Source: Favolaschia claudopus (lineage: Eukaryota > Basidiomycota > Agaricomycetes > Agaricales > Mycenaceae). From it: a DNA stretch of 64,000 nt. This document shows positions 22,901-33,083 of the stretch, in pieces; position 1 is the first letter of the stretch, and each line of letters starts with the position of its first letter. The DNA lies in NCBI GenBank assembly GCA_037176885.1, contig JAWWNJ010000014.1:186001-250000 (forward strand), written 5' to 3'. Position numbers and translations under genes: made by a program. The notes under the pieces were generated by a model. That model had not been told where the DNA came from. It did no database searches and was given only the letters and a program-made list of their open reading frames with translations.

Positions 22901-23266
22901 TCCCGGTTGAGAAACTCGATTATTTGGGTTGACAGAGGGAGAAAAGGTCCCTGGAGGACAGGTTTGGGCTTGGTCTCCACCTTCGGTGCAGTCGACGAGA
23001 GTAATGATGGGGTAGCCGAGGAAGGAGCCGGAGTTTTGAAAAGGGGGATGGCGCAGTGTGAACAAGTAAGATCAGGGGGGGAATTCTCTGGATAAGCTCG
23101 ACGGCAGTTGGGACAAATTGCGCGGATTTCAAAACTTTCTTCGACACCGAGTTTCTTGAATGTCGTCTTACATAAGTGTCATGGGAATATTATGGTCGGC
23201 TTGAATAAGCCCGAGGGTGACGAAGATGAGACGAAGAATATTGCACCGGGTACCAATTTCCGTCAT
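19902..23266 (-). CDS. KDZ (Kyakuja/Dileera/Zisupton) DDE transposase, twelve exons
   Basis: The exons I model, read from right to left, are 23266-22715, 22666-22580, 22530-22376, 22320-22162, 22111-21920, 21870-21758, 21701-21588, 21541-21245, 21192-20980, 20921-20768, 20711-20315 and 20256-19902. All phases agree, introns are 46-58 bases, and the ninth intron uses GC-AG. The product is ~928 residues. The N-terminus has CPNC and CSHC pairs. The catalytic triad candidates are all present: Asp in CVCCDHPAMCKVGGF (22282), Asp in IICDPMHCIFLG (21944) and Glu in FWTFLFERLNKLLKS (21090). KDZ families cut and paste DNA with such a triad. The one lesion found is an extra base at about 23170 that makes an early TAA; without it PMTLM runs straight into KTTFKKLGVEESFEI. 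An ATG after this point could still be used. Confidence 0.85.
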
Positions 23267-23737
23267 ATTTACGCATTTACACTGTTAAATTCGTCGATTT
23301 GGTGCTCTCAAAGCATCTTTCACACCCTTACGACTCTCCACAGAGGTGCTTATGCATTTTTCTGCCCCCAATGAGTGGCCGGCGCAAACACGTTCCCAAA
23401 AAGGAAATTCACGTGATGTGTTCGGGGAGGGGGTGAGCTGGGGCAGCTGGGTTTTCAACACAATTCCTTTTGTGGTTTTGGGTGCTCAGACGGTGGGGTG
23501 CCTACATGCAAAGCTTTGGCCCCGGGGGAAAGCGTTAACCGTGTGTTCGGCGAGTGTTTCGCTTCCTAGTGCCGTTTCGCTTCGGGGTTTGCGACTGTAT
23601 TCAGTTTAAACTCTTACCGACTTGGCGACATTCACAGAACAAACCTTGGCTATTGGCAATTCGTAACAAGCGACAAGAAATGCAGATGGAAACACGATCG
23701 AGATATCAACCAGACTGCTAAAATTTACCGCTTGATT

Positions 23738-24275
23738 TGGGAGCCGCCTTTTCTTGTGGGTTAGCCGCGGGCGCGTGGGTTGCCCTCGTCTGGGCGTCTC
23801 TGTTTTGGGTTCATCCTCGCGCATCCCATCGCCCCACGCCCTGGGCGCCAGCGGTTGAAGTATGCCACCGCAGCGTGCCCCACACCCACACCTATGTGGC
23901 TGTCTCCATCCCGAACCGAACAAAGCATTGAACAAAATGGAAACACTGTCTGAGCCTGGGAAGACAGTGTGCCGTTTTGTGACAGCGGCAGAGAGGGGCC
24001 GATCAGATCCGGACCCTTCTCTTCCTCGACCACCATCTTCTCCTTCGTCCTGCCAGGTTTCAGCGCTCACGAACATTCTGATTTCACGTCGCTATGCTTC
24101 TCCCACCCACCCTTCCCTTAATTGTCTCATTTATAAACACTTGCGATTCGAGATCTCCACAATTCGACGAGGCAGTCACAGAGTGGGGCAATGGAATGGG
24201 TTCATCCTCGCGCATCCCATCGCCCCACGCCCTGGGCGCCAGCGGTTGAAGTATGCCACCGCGGCGTGTCGCGAT
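23738..24275 (+). repeat. Mosaic repeat shared with 60919-61510 (copy 1)
   Basis: Blocks occur in the order B (23817-23937), A (from 23938), C, B again (from 24198). B ends GCATTGAACAAAA and A begins TGGAAACACTGTC, so the junction at 23937/23938 is an end-to-start join identical to that at 61122/61123. The second B is cut off near 24262. The sequence is non-coding. Confidence 0.8.
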
Positions 24276-25740
24276 GTTCTCCGAGTCGCCTTCGCGAAAT
24301 CACATTCATCTTATCGTATGTTTTCAACTTTAGTTCGCGTCTTAAAGCAAGATCTACGGTTGAAATTCAGCTTCCTATTCAAGTCTGAGAATTTAGCCCT
24401 TCAACCTTTCTGGTTAATACATCCCAATCTCTGCCATTGAAACTACACCTTCATTCCCTCCAATTTTCGCACTATTGCATCAATGCCAAAGCGATGAAAC
24501 TCTCATTTTCACACTCAAGCTCACACCGATTTTCCATCATGTTGCACGATCTCATCCCGGCCCAGTGGCTAACCATTCACACACACGCGTACTTATCTCT
24601 CACCTTTCACACTAGAGTCGGCGTCATTCTGATGTCTAGCCTCAGTAATCTCCAATCTCACGAATTAAGTACCTCACGTTTTATGACGATGTCTTCAGCG
24701 ACATCTCGTCCGGCTATAGCTACACTTTCCATTCGCATCTATGCTCAATGTTGCCTTCCAATGCTCACATCCACGGTTAAGGTGATCTCATTTCTTTCAA
24801 GGCTCAATTTTTTCTCCGCCATTCACATAAAATACCCCTTCCTGGTCAAGCATTTCCATTTAGCTCCCTGGGGCGTCCCTTAAGGCCGGCCTCTCTACTC
24901 TCTCAATACCGTCGCTTCGCATTTCTCCTTCGCAATTTGCTCATTGCTTTTCAACCATACCACATCTTGCGCTGATTCACTTGAATCCATAATTCCTCAA
25001 AGGCTTGCCTCTGGTTCTCTTTCCAATCCCCGAAGAGCATCAGTCACCCGCGACTTACATTCACACTCAAGCGCCTTCCGCGCACACACTGCCTGACGCT
25101 AACGATCAAATACTTATTTCAAGCTCAGGTGATAACCATTTCACATTCAAGCTCACTCGGTGCACGTGTCAGTGCAGAATCTGATGCTCACGGCACCTCG
25201 CTGACATTCAAATTTCAATTCCATACGCTGGTTCACGGCCATTGTCACGTTACAAGTTATCAACCTTCAACTGGCTTATCCATTAGAGTCAACCAATTTC
25301 TTAACGCAAATCCTGGCCATCAAAAATTTGACTACTCAGCATTAACAGCTACACCATTCACCATTACACGCACTCGGCGCACTCGCAATCTCCTAACGAT
25401 TACCACCCACCGACAGTTGTCTGAAGCCGGTTCAAAATCGAAGGCTTACCGTGACCGAAACTGCTCCGTTTTGCGTTCCATTCTGCGTCCCTGATAGACG
25501 CGCAACTTCACATCCTCTGGCAGCTGCCACAAGCAACTGTCTCACTACATTGAATGGTTTCTTCCCGGCCGTCAACATCGTTTTTATGCCGTCAAACCAC
25601 GATATACAAGAGAACATCGTTTTCCCGATTAACTTGTGTCGGCATTCTAAGAGGCATTTCACTGATATCCGATTAATAGCTACGCATTATCGAACCTGTC
25701 CTTCAAGTCAAATCCATGAACGCGTGGTAAGTAAGCTGAA
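24276..25740. other. CT-rich non-coding stretch with repeated TTCAC/TTCAAG words
   Basis: No convincing gene. The plus strand is poor in G and full of words such as CACTCAAGCTCAC and CATTCAAATTTC. Similar texture fills 58.5-60.9 kb, so it may be the interior of the same repeat family. Confidence 0.4.
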
Positions 25741-26700
25741 TACAAGTGTGTGTACTAAATAGTCGAGGAAGGAAATTCTGCGACAGGCGTCGCAGCGTTT
25801 TAGCAACCGTATTACCTCGCAGCCCTTGAGCTCCTCGCCAGCAAACAACTTTGACAGTATACGTTTTTCTTCCTCGGTCTCCAGTCCCTCCATCGCGGGC
25901 TCTGTCTGAACAACAACAGCATCTGCGTACACTTTCTTAAGTAGCCGCCTTGACTAGAGCTGAACACATACGATGATAAGGAGCTGGGCGTTGAGCAATA
26001 TCAATGATGAATAACGGCGCCTTGCTTCGTTGACGAATGTCTGGATCATGGTCACCAAGATGCCCTGCATGCTGAAGCGGCCCATTGAGTGGATACACCG
26101 GCGAATCCTCATTTCTACCGAGGAGGAGGCTTGAGAGGAGCCCTTTTGAATACGGGGGATGTAAGAGAAGGGGGCGCGGGTATTCGAATGGGAGTTGCGC
26201 GGTTCCGTAAATCTGGTCAAGAGGTACTGCAGTCTCACATTAATCGGGCTTAGGGATACTATAGCGTAGAGAACGCACAAAAAAACGAGCAGCGAGCAAC
26301 CGGCGCGTAGTGGCAATACGCGGAAACGCCGTCACCGACCATTAAGATGTGACAAGGGAGGGGGCGGCCTTCGAGTCTTGAGAAAAAGCACGGCCAGTGA
26401 AGTTTTTCCTGCTGGACGAGTTTAACGACCTCGTCCGCCTCGAGACGGACTACATTCACTGTGGGCCTGAAGGGGGGGTAAGTGCTGCAGGATGAAGATC
26501 CAGCAACGACGCACCAGAAGACGATAACCAGGCCACCAAGCTCACGACTAAAGACGACGAGTTCGCGACTCTTGGCTTGTAGTTCAGCAAGGTCGGTATC
26601 CCAGAGCCGTACGTGCGCCCGTAAAGCCATTGAGTGGAGGTGCGGTGTGCATGCGATCCACACGGGTGGATTTTTAAAGAGCCAGGAACTTAAAAGCATC
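25708..26700 (-). pseudogene. Hypothetical multi-exon gene, minus strand
   Basis: Plausible coding blocks occur in order. RPTVNVVRLEADEVVKLVQQ lies near 26460-26400, then MRIRRCIHSMGRFSMQGILV near 26115-26055. EEEKRILSKLFAGEELKGCE then CDACRRISFLDYL lie near 25885-25760. Splice-like joins separate them. I do not recognise the family, and the exact exon structure is uncertain. Confidence 0.35.
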
Positions 26701-26924
26701 GTGTAGCAGAAGCACTACTGGGCGGGGTTGAGGAATTGAGCAATGAGGCGAGGTGTAGCCGTCTTGAGGCCGCGACAAGTTACATGGTGGAGGGAGAAAG
26801 CAATTTCAGTTGTTTGTCGTTATTTCTCACACCGATCCAAGTACAAGAAATAGGACATTTTGTGCTCAAGAAATCGTAGCGAAGCTACAAAAGTATGTAT
26901 GTATGATATCCAGATATAAATGCG

Positions 26925-27892
26925 TCAAGCAGCCCCGCCCGCATCCTCCTCGTCATCCACGAGATCGTTACATTCCCCCGTCTCAGCGAGATGAGCGGCG
27001 TGAGCGGGAAATATACGCACAAAGCGGCACGTCGCGCACTCATGTGTTGCTGTCGCCACCAAGGCTCACACATCTGTCGGGATGCCGAGCTTGGAATTCC
27101 ACTCGAGCATAGATGCGCCGATTGGGGTGTCGAGGAACTCGGCAAATTTCTCGAGCCGCTTGCCAGGCGGGAGCTCGCGGGTATCGAGTCCATAGTACGG
27201 AGCACGATGGGACGCAGGTGTAACTAAACGAAAGGTGTCATTACACAACAGCGATCCAATTGAATGAGAACGCACCTGGGGTCGGATTAGGTTTATTGCC
27301 GCAGAGGCCATCACGAATGTGCGCGTTGTAGCCGTCGAAGCTGTACTGGCAGCTGCAGGCAGAGCATCGTATTGTGTTGTCGATGAGGCCCTGTACGACG
27401 TCCGAGGTGACGCCAAGCGTTGAGTTGAGAGCGCGGATGGCCATCACGAATGTGCGCGTTGTAGCCGTCGAAGCTGTACTGGCAGCTGCAGGCAGAGCAT
27501 CGTATTGTGTTGTCGATGAGGCCCTGTACGACGTCCGAGGTGACGCCAACCGTTGAGTTGAGAGCGCGGATGCACCGGCCAATCTTCGAGTCGAGGAACT
27601 GGAGTTGTTGGTAGGTGCGTTCGAGGCAGCCGGGGCTGTAGGCGGGATTGTACGGCTGCAGAACGTGGTGGGTCGTGGCACCGAGTTCGCGGTAGAGGGG
27701 ATGAGCAGAAGGAGTGCCTTGAAAACAAGGTAAGCATGCTACAACGATAAAAGTCATTGGAAGCGCCCGGTGAATACCCCATCCCAGCATATCTCCATTA
27801 CTGACACGTCTGCGAGCAAGGCCATGAGGTTGGATGCGGGGTAGAGATGCAAAGACAAAGCATACCTGAATGCGCTCGCGCACTTGCAACAA
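26925..27892 (-). pseudogene. Gene with repeated CxxC...H...C units, broken by a tandem duplication
   Basis: On the minus strand a frame reads LGATTHHVLQPYNPAYSPGC, then DVVQGLIDNTIRCSACSCQY ending in NAHIRDGLCGN. Downstream, after a probable intron near 27290-27215, come ELPPGKRLEKFAEFLDTPIG and a second unit with HECATCRFVRIFPAHAAHL and GECND. Both units share the spacing CxxC, about 12 residues, H, a few residues, C, which suggests zinc binding. A TGA interrupts the second unit near 27080. A 133-bp duplication adds an extra out-of-frame copy of the first unit. I do not know the family. Confidence 0.45.
27306..27571 (-). repeat. 133-bp tandem duplication
   Basis: Two adjacent copies, 27306-27438 and 27439-27571, nearly identical (one visible G/C difference near 27419). 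The unit is not a multiple of three, so it shifts the frame of the gene it lies in. Confidence 0.9.
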
Positions 27893-28599
27893 CGTCGCTG
27901 ATATACGAGCGGTGGACTGCGGGGGATCTAGCTGAAGGCGGATTGAAGTGGAACCATTTTAAGTCTACCCAGCTCCAGTGGAGTGCTCTCACGCCGATGA
28001 GGATAAGACGCAAAATTCAATATTCAAAGTCCGATTTCCATTCTATTCTGTTGCAACACGCAGATCTAGATAAGCCAGAGCAAAGCGAGAGCGCTTGCAG
28101 CATGCAGATTAGTTGTATGAATTAACCCCAGTGATTGAGAGAGCATAATGCAGCCGGAGAAGAAAATAAGAACGGAGAACTGATAGAGCGTACGCATCGC
28201 AGTACATTCCGCATCTAAAACACACACGCTGAGCCGGCCGGAGAGTTGTAGCCAAGTCTTGAGCAATATTTGGACCGTCGTTGAACGGAATTCGCATTAC
28301 GCGGGCTATAGAAGCGGAATTTGGGCATGTCAAGTACATCCAGAAGCACAGAAGAGTCGAATGTGTAGTATGTTCCACAGGCTGTAGAACGGCACCAACG
28401 TCGCGGATGAGGGAAGAATGTCGTGGGTCAGAGTTGTGGTGCATATAATGGCACATAATGTCACATCACTGATCGTGACTTTACGTCTCCCAGCGCGTGG
28501 CTCCCTTTGTGACCACTTTTCTGAGCCTCTCAGAGCAATAAAAATTCATAGACAGGGCATTCTGACTTCCCTTAACGATGCCTCTACATACCATTTGCT

Positions 28600-29149
28600 G
28601 AATGTAAAGGAGTCCTTCGATTATCTGTCACACGGCCCGTACGTCCCGCTCCATCAAGACATCAATAAAACCACCCCGCCCCAAAGCACTGAGGAACCTC
28701 GGAACCGCGGCTGGGTATGGTGCGCGTCACTTAGTCACCACCTCTCCATGACAAGGCTATCCGTGACCGCAATTTTTACCCCAATTTTATTTCGTCTTGC
28801 CAATCGACTCCTTTTCAACAGAGGAACAACTTCTTTAGAGGGAATTGGAAAATTTAAATATCTGACGGAGTTATAAAATTTCACCCCACCCAATTTGGCA
28901 GTCCAGGCTAATTTCGGTCTTCGTGGCCTCCAGAAGGCTCGATACCGAGTGATACTGAACTCATCATCTATGGGCAGCAGTGGATACACGAAGATGAGGC
29001 TGTAGGTACGTCAAAAGTTCACTCAAAAACGACCCAATTGAGTCAAAATTCTCGCTGAAATAGGGTAGTTTGAAAAAATTTGGCCTCCGGCCGATTTAGC
29101 AGTAGTGCAAATGAGGCGGTGACTAAGTGACGCGCACCATAGGAGACTG
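28600..29149. mobile_element. Partial Mutator-like (MULE) terminal arm
   Basis: The sequence CTGTCACACGGCCCGTACGT, later GAGGAACCTCGGAACCGCGG and CTGGGTA...GGAGACTG, matches the right arm of the element at 32838-34800. No left arm is convincing. It is interrupted by a MITE at 28716-29141; without it, the terminus reads CTGGGTAGGAGACTG. Confidence 0.65.
28716..29141. mobile_element. MITE with TA target duplication (TGGTGCGCGTCAC ends)
   Basis: TA-TGGTGCGCGTCACTTAGT on the left is mirrored by ACTAAGTGACGCGCACCA-TA on the right. Removing it with one TA exactly rebuilds the terminus of the MULE arm around it, so the boundaries are certain to the base. 426 bases, no coding sequence. Confidence 0.92.
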
Positions 29150-29729
29150 AATGTCAGCAGTGAGGTCCAGGTAGAAGGCAAGCGGATCATGACCTGGATC
29201 AGGAGGCAGCGATGATAATTGATCCATCCCGTCTTTTGTCAAGCCAACTGTCGCAACTGTCGCCCTGATCGTTGCCCAATGCCCGAGGCTGGGACTACAG
29301 GCCCATGACCCATGTCGGTGGAGACGGGAGAAAAAATGAAAAGGAAAAAAGAGAGAAAAGGGGGAAAAAGAGGTGGGATTTCAGTAGTCTATTCAGCAGC
29401 TGTACCGTGGGTTTTACGGGCCAAAAACGTCGTTAAATGCTGCAGAACGGCAAATCAACAAGTCTCGGCTGTCTTGATGTTGGAGGTCTGCCGAAGTCGC
29501 TGAAAAAAAAAAACTTCGACCCCCGGTGCGGATTTCGCAGATCGGTGTATGTAGTACTAGGGTGGCGGTAAATAGCTCTGGCGTATGGTTAACCGGTCCT
29601 TTACTAACTTTCACCGCAAAAATCACGAGTTAGGTACACCCAATTTGGCAGAATTTCGCGCCTTTTCAACCGTAGGTTAGGGTTACTCTGTTTTCCCTTA
29701 AATGAAAAATTTTGCGTATAAACCCACCC

Positions 29730-31019
29730 TACTCGGTGTCGCAAAAAGTACCGGTATTTTGGTCATTGCTTCACGACCACGTGATATTTTCACAAGATTT
29801 TGCGACACACATGCACCCTGGATATCCTCTATAACATATGTAAAAAGGTCCTAGCATTTGCTTGTCTGAAGCTTTCAGTATTCAACACAAAAACTGGATG
29901 TTATCAAAATTTGCCACCGGGTCGCACAAAGCCCACAGAATTTGGAAAAGGCGAACAACCCCTGGTCAGGGGAGCCATTTTTTGGGCTGATTCTTGTAGA
30001 TGAGATATATTCGGACGTGAAGAGCAAAAGGATTGATCAGGATAGCGTGGTAACGGTCCGATAATCATCAACCCAGTTCCTACGCCCAATTTGGTCTTGT
30101 TGGCAATCCTCGTGAATGGCGAGTCCAGAGAATGATAAGTTGCGACCCTGAATGAGTCCTTAGTCGTCCTATAGCACTGGCAAGATACAAAATTCGCCGG
30201 TTATAGCTGTTTCCGTATGAATTTTACAGTATTTTGACGCTCCTTTACACACCAAAAATGATTTTGAGATTTGAGTTTCATGTTTTGTTCTTATGCCACA
30301 TCTGAGTACACAGACCTTTTCTAAGTACCCCACTGAGTGTCCAACAATATTTTCAAGGATTTAGATGAAGAGAGGGTGTCTATGTTCACAGATTTGTAGT
30401 GTGTGAACGACCGATTGATGAAAGTTGCCAAAATTGATGGCACTGATGTCTCACTTTTCGCCAGCTCCCGACCATCTATGGCCAAAACTCGTGCTCAGAC
30501 ATCTAAATGGGGCCTAAATAACTCATATTGAGTATACAGTTACATGATTTGCCCAATTTTCCCCGAATGCGGCCAATAATCAAAGTGTGTAAAGGAATGT
30601 CGCTGTGTAAAGCAGCGTCAAAATACTGTAAGTAACAAAAGTGGTATCCAGTTTTGAAACTAGCCTTGATCTGCTTAACGGAATTTAAAGCCCGGAAATT
30701 ACCTAAATCACATAATTTTCAAAGGTCAAATTCTCTCAGTGCATAGCCAGGTATCGAATCAACAACATACGGTCCTGAAAACACTCTTTTAATGGGCAAC
30801 AGACTGGGAACATAGAGCTTTCGTCCGAAAAAGGCAATCTGTAAATTCCTAGAATGAACCGGCTCGTACGATGGATTTCAAGAGTCCATTTCCCTCAAAC
30901 ACTATTGCAATCGGGTACAAAGCATTCTAAACAATATTGCGATGTGTCTGGACCGATAAAATACAGCACGATTCGGCCTAAAATGGCAAATTATCGGTTA
31001 CTTTTTGCGACACCGAGTA
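29730..31019. mobile_element. Mariner-like element, transposase not recognisable
   Basis: The left end TA-CTCGGTGTCGCAAAAAGTA is mirrored by TTACTTTTTGCGACACCGAG-TA at the right. The length of 1.29 kb is typical of Tc1/mariner elements, but no frame longer than about 70 codons survives and I cannot identify a transposase. It contains a nested MITE at 30225-30630. A related end occurs at 62805. Confidence 0.8.
30225..30630. mobile_element. MITE nested in the mariner-like element
   Basis: TA-CAGTATTTTGACGCTCCTT is mirrored by AAGCAGCGTCAAAATACTG-TA, with further shared TTTACACA. TA flanks fit a Tc1/mariner-type MITE. About 406 bases. Confidence 0.82.
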
Positions 31020-31528
31020 GTTCCTTCTAAATCTCAAATCTTGAAGAATTTTGCGCAAAATTGCGGCTTGCCATGAAGTTCTGTCCGCTATCATAGAAAC
31101 GAGTTTTGTGTTCTCAGCAAGTTTAAGGTGTTTTCCCGCTGCTGCGCTGCCGTCGCTACAGCCACGTTCGGTTCATTGCCGAAGTAGACTGTTTCTATCC
31201 ATTCGTGCATGTTAGAGGTGTGTTTGTGTATGAAACTTCCAAGATATCTCAGAATGCCTGTTGTATCGCCCTCGAGATATCCGGGAGTCTTAGTCAAGAC
31301 ATTAGATACCAACAAAATGATTTCCGGGCTATGTCTCCGGAAATATATTCAGTAATTTAAGGGTAGGCAGAATACACAAGAGGTGGGTTTTGTATCACTC
31401 TTGGTCTTTGAGAACGGAGGAAAACATAGCATGTCAGGGCCTAACGCTGTAATGCAGTCAGTTGAAGGTGGGAAAGCTGTCCAAAGATCACAAGTCCAAA
31501 ATATCAATTCTGCAGGCTAAGAGTGAGT

Positions 31529-32828
31529 TCATACACGCGGAGACACAGGTATTGTTCCTATTTCTCTCGTCTCTCGGTTGTTGCGAATGCGCGCCAGATA
31601 CAATTGTGCTCTGTTCATGAATTGGATCCGTCGTTTTGCGAAGTACGACGCGTTCCTCAGACAGATCCTTGGCCCCACTGGAAACTCCTCACAGAGCAAT
31701 TGCAATTGTTGCGCGACATCTGCGGCAGTGGGTCTCTCCGTGGGGATCGTCCGAGTCATCTGATCGACCAGATGCAACACTGGTTCCAAACCTTCGTACT
31801 TCTGCACCAAAAGTCAATCGTCGGGAAGAATAATCTGAAGGCGACGAGCCTCAAGGAAGTATGTGCGAATCGCACTTCCGAATTGATAGATATCGCGCAA
31901 GAAAGGATCGTAATTCTGGTCGCTATCTTCTGGGACACTTTTGTCCTGGCCGACCTTGCCGCAGCACTGGGCAGCATGGGCTTCAATCAGGGATAGCTCG
32001 AAATCGATGATGTAGTATGCGGGTTGGATCGCGGAACGTTTCAGGGATTTGATCTGTTTTCTCCCATCGGGTTGCAATCTACTCAGCTTAAACTGCTGAC
32101 CGCCGGGGACCAACCTGGATCTATCCTCTACAAAGTTGCCAACACATGCATCTCTGTTGAAACTAAATAGGGGCCTCCAGAACACATGCAACCTTACCGA
32201 TGAGCATCCGATATTGGTGCATGAAACTCAGCCCCTGTGAGTCGTGGGTGAAAGCCCGCCCCGATTGATATCGAGGAAAATACCTTGGCGAGCTGATGGA
32301 AAGCGCGAAGGAGATCCACCCAGTTGAGTAAAGACGGGGGGCTCGTCGATTCTCCCACACATTGGCATGACGATGATGAAGGAATGAAGGTCATGTTCGA
32401 CCGGAAAGAAGTCTAGAAGAGGAATAGTTCGATTGTCGGGCGATCGAGGGAGGCCATGTAGATGCTGTAATATGGCGAGTTCATCGTGTCTTGCACGTTT
32501 GAGAACCACAGGCAAGTCATCAACACAGCGCCATGCATTATTGACATTGCCACAAAACTGGGGAGAGGAAAGTTGCAATGGAATGATGGTCGGGAAATGA
32601 GATACGTACGCCTCGAGTGGGAATGGAGTCCTCAGCCCCCCGTTGTTGTCGTCCGTTCTGCCATGAGGGGACCCAGTCAGGATTGTAGCGACTTCTGAGT
32701 CGGTACCCGCGTCAATGATGTGCGCGAAGTTGTCTCGCCAGAATAACTCTGCCGGGTACAGCGCTGCGGAGCTACAGTAGTGGTCGAGCATGAGTTCCGA
32801 CACGTGACTCCTACGTGTGTCCACGCCA
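31529..32828 (-). pseudogene. Protein-kinase-like gene, main part
   Basis: The minus-strand frame from 32828 reads GVDTRRSHVSELMLDHYCSS, then the kinase N-lobe VVLKRARHDELAILQHLHGL and TIPLLDFFPVEHDLHSFIIV. Next come WVDLLRAFHQLAK, a probable intron (GTATTT...TCACAG near 32279-32231), and GLSFMHQYRMLI. The catalytic loop is NRDACVGNF where HRD is expected, and the magnesium loop is YYIIDFELS where DFG is expected. The end has DPFLRDIYQFGSAI and PTERPTAADVAQQL, typical of the last kinase helices. The altered loops suggest a pseudokinase or decay. The first coding piece lies at 34810-34945 beyond the inserted element. Confidence 0.65.
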
Positions 32829-32837
32829 GGGAACTTC
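32829..32837. repeat. 9-bp target site duplication, left
   Basis: GGGAACTTC, identical to 34801-34809, flanks the MULE at 32838-34800. Confidence 0.95.
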
Positions 32838-33083
32838 CAGTCTCCTACCCAGCCGCGATTCCGAGGTTCATCAGTCTGTGAGGAGGGATTTTTTTTATAT
32901 TCTTGAGGGAGCGGATGTACGGGCCGTGTGACAATAAATAACGTGATGTTACTATGTCACAACTTCAAGGGATGAACCTCTCCAAAGCGGCTGGCCGAAA
33001 ATATAGGTAAACAACATAGCCATAAATGAGATCAAACTACAAAATATTTTAGTATGCCCTGGAACCGCATGAAAGTATTCACT

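Larger units (their letters stand above)
18333..23266. mobile_element. KDZ-type DNA transposon (coding span; ends not resolved)
   Basis: A convergent pair, accessory gene on plus and transposase on minus, forms one element of at least 4.9 kb. Terminal inverted repeats and an 8-bp target duplication are expected for KDZ elements, but I could not find a convincing pair in 17.9-18.3 kb against 23.3-23.7 kb. The near-intact frames suggest recent activity. Confidence 0.7.

Noticed and set aside
17900..23700. Terminal inverted repeats of the KDZ element
   Set aside because: Words such as CTAGGTATGCCGAGTG (18165) and CGGCGAGTGTTTCGC (23549) match too weakly to define ends.
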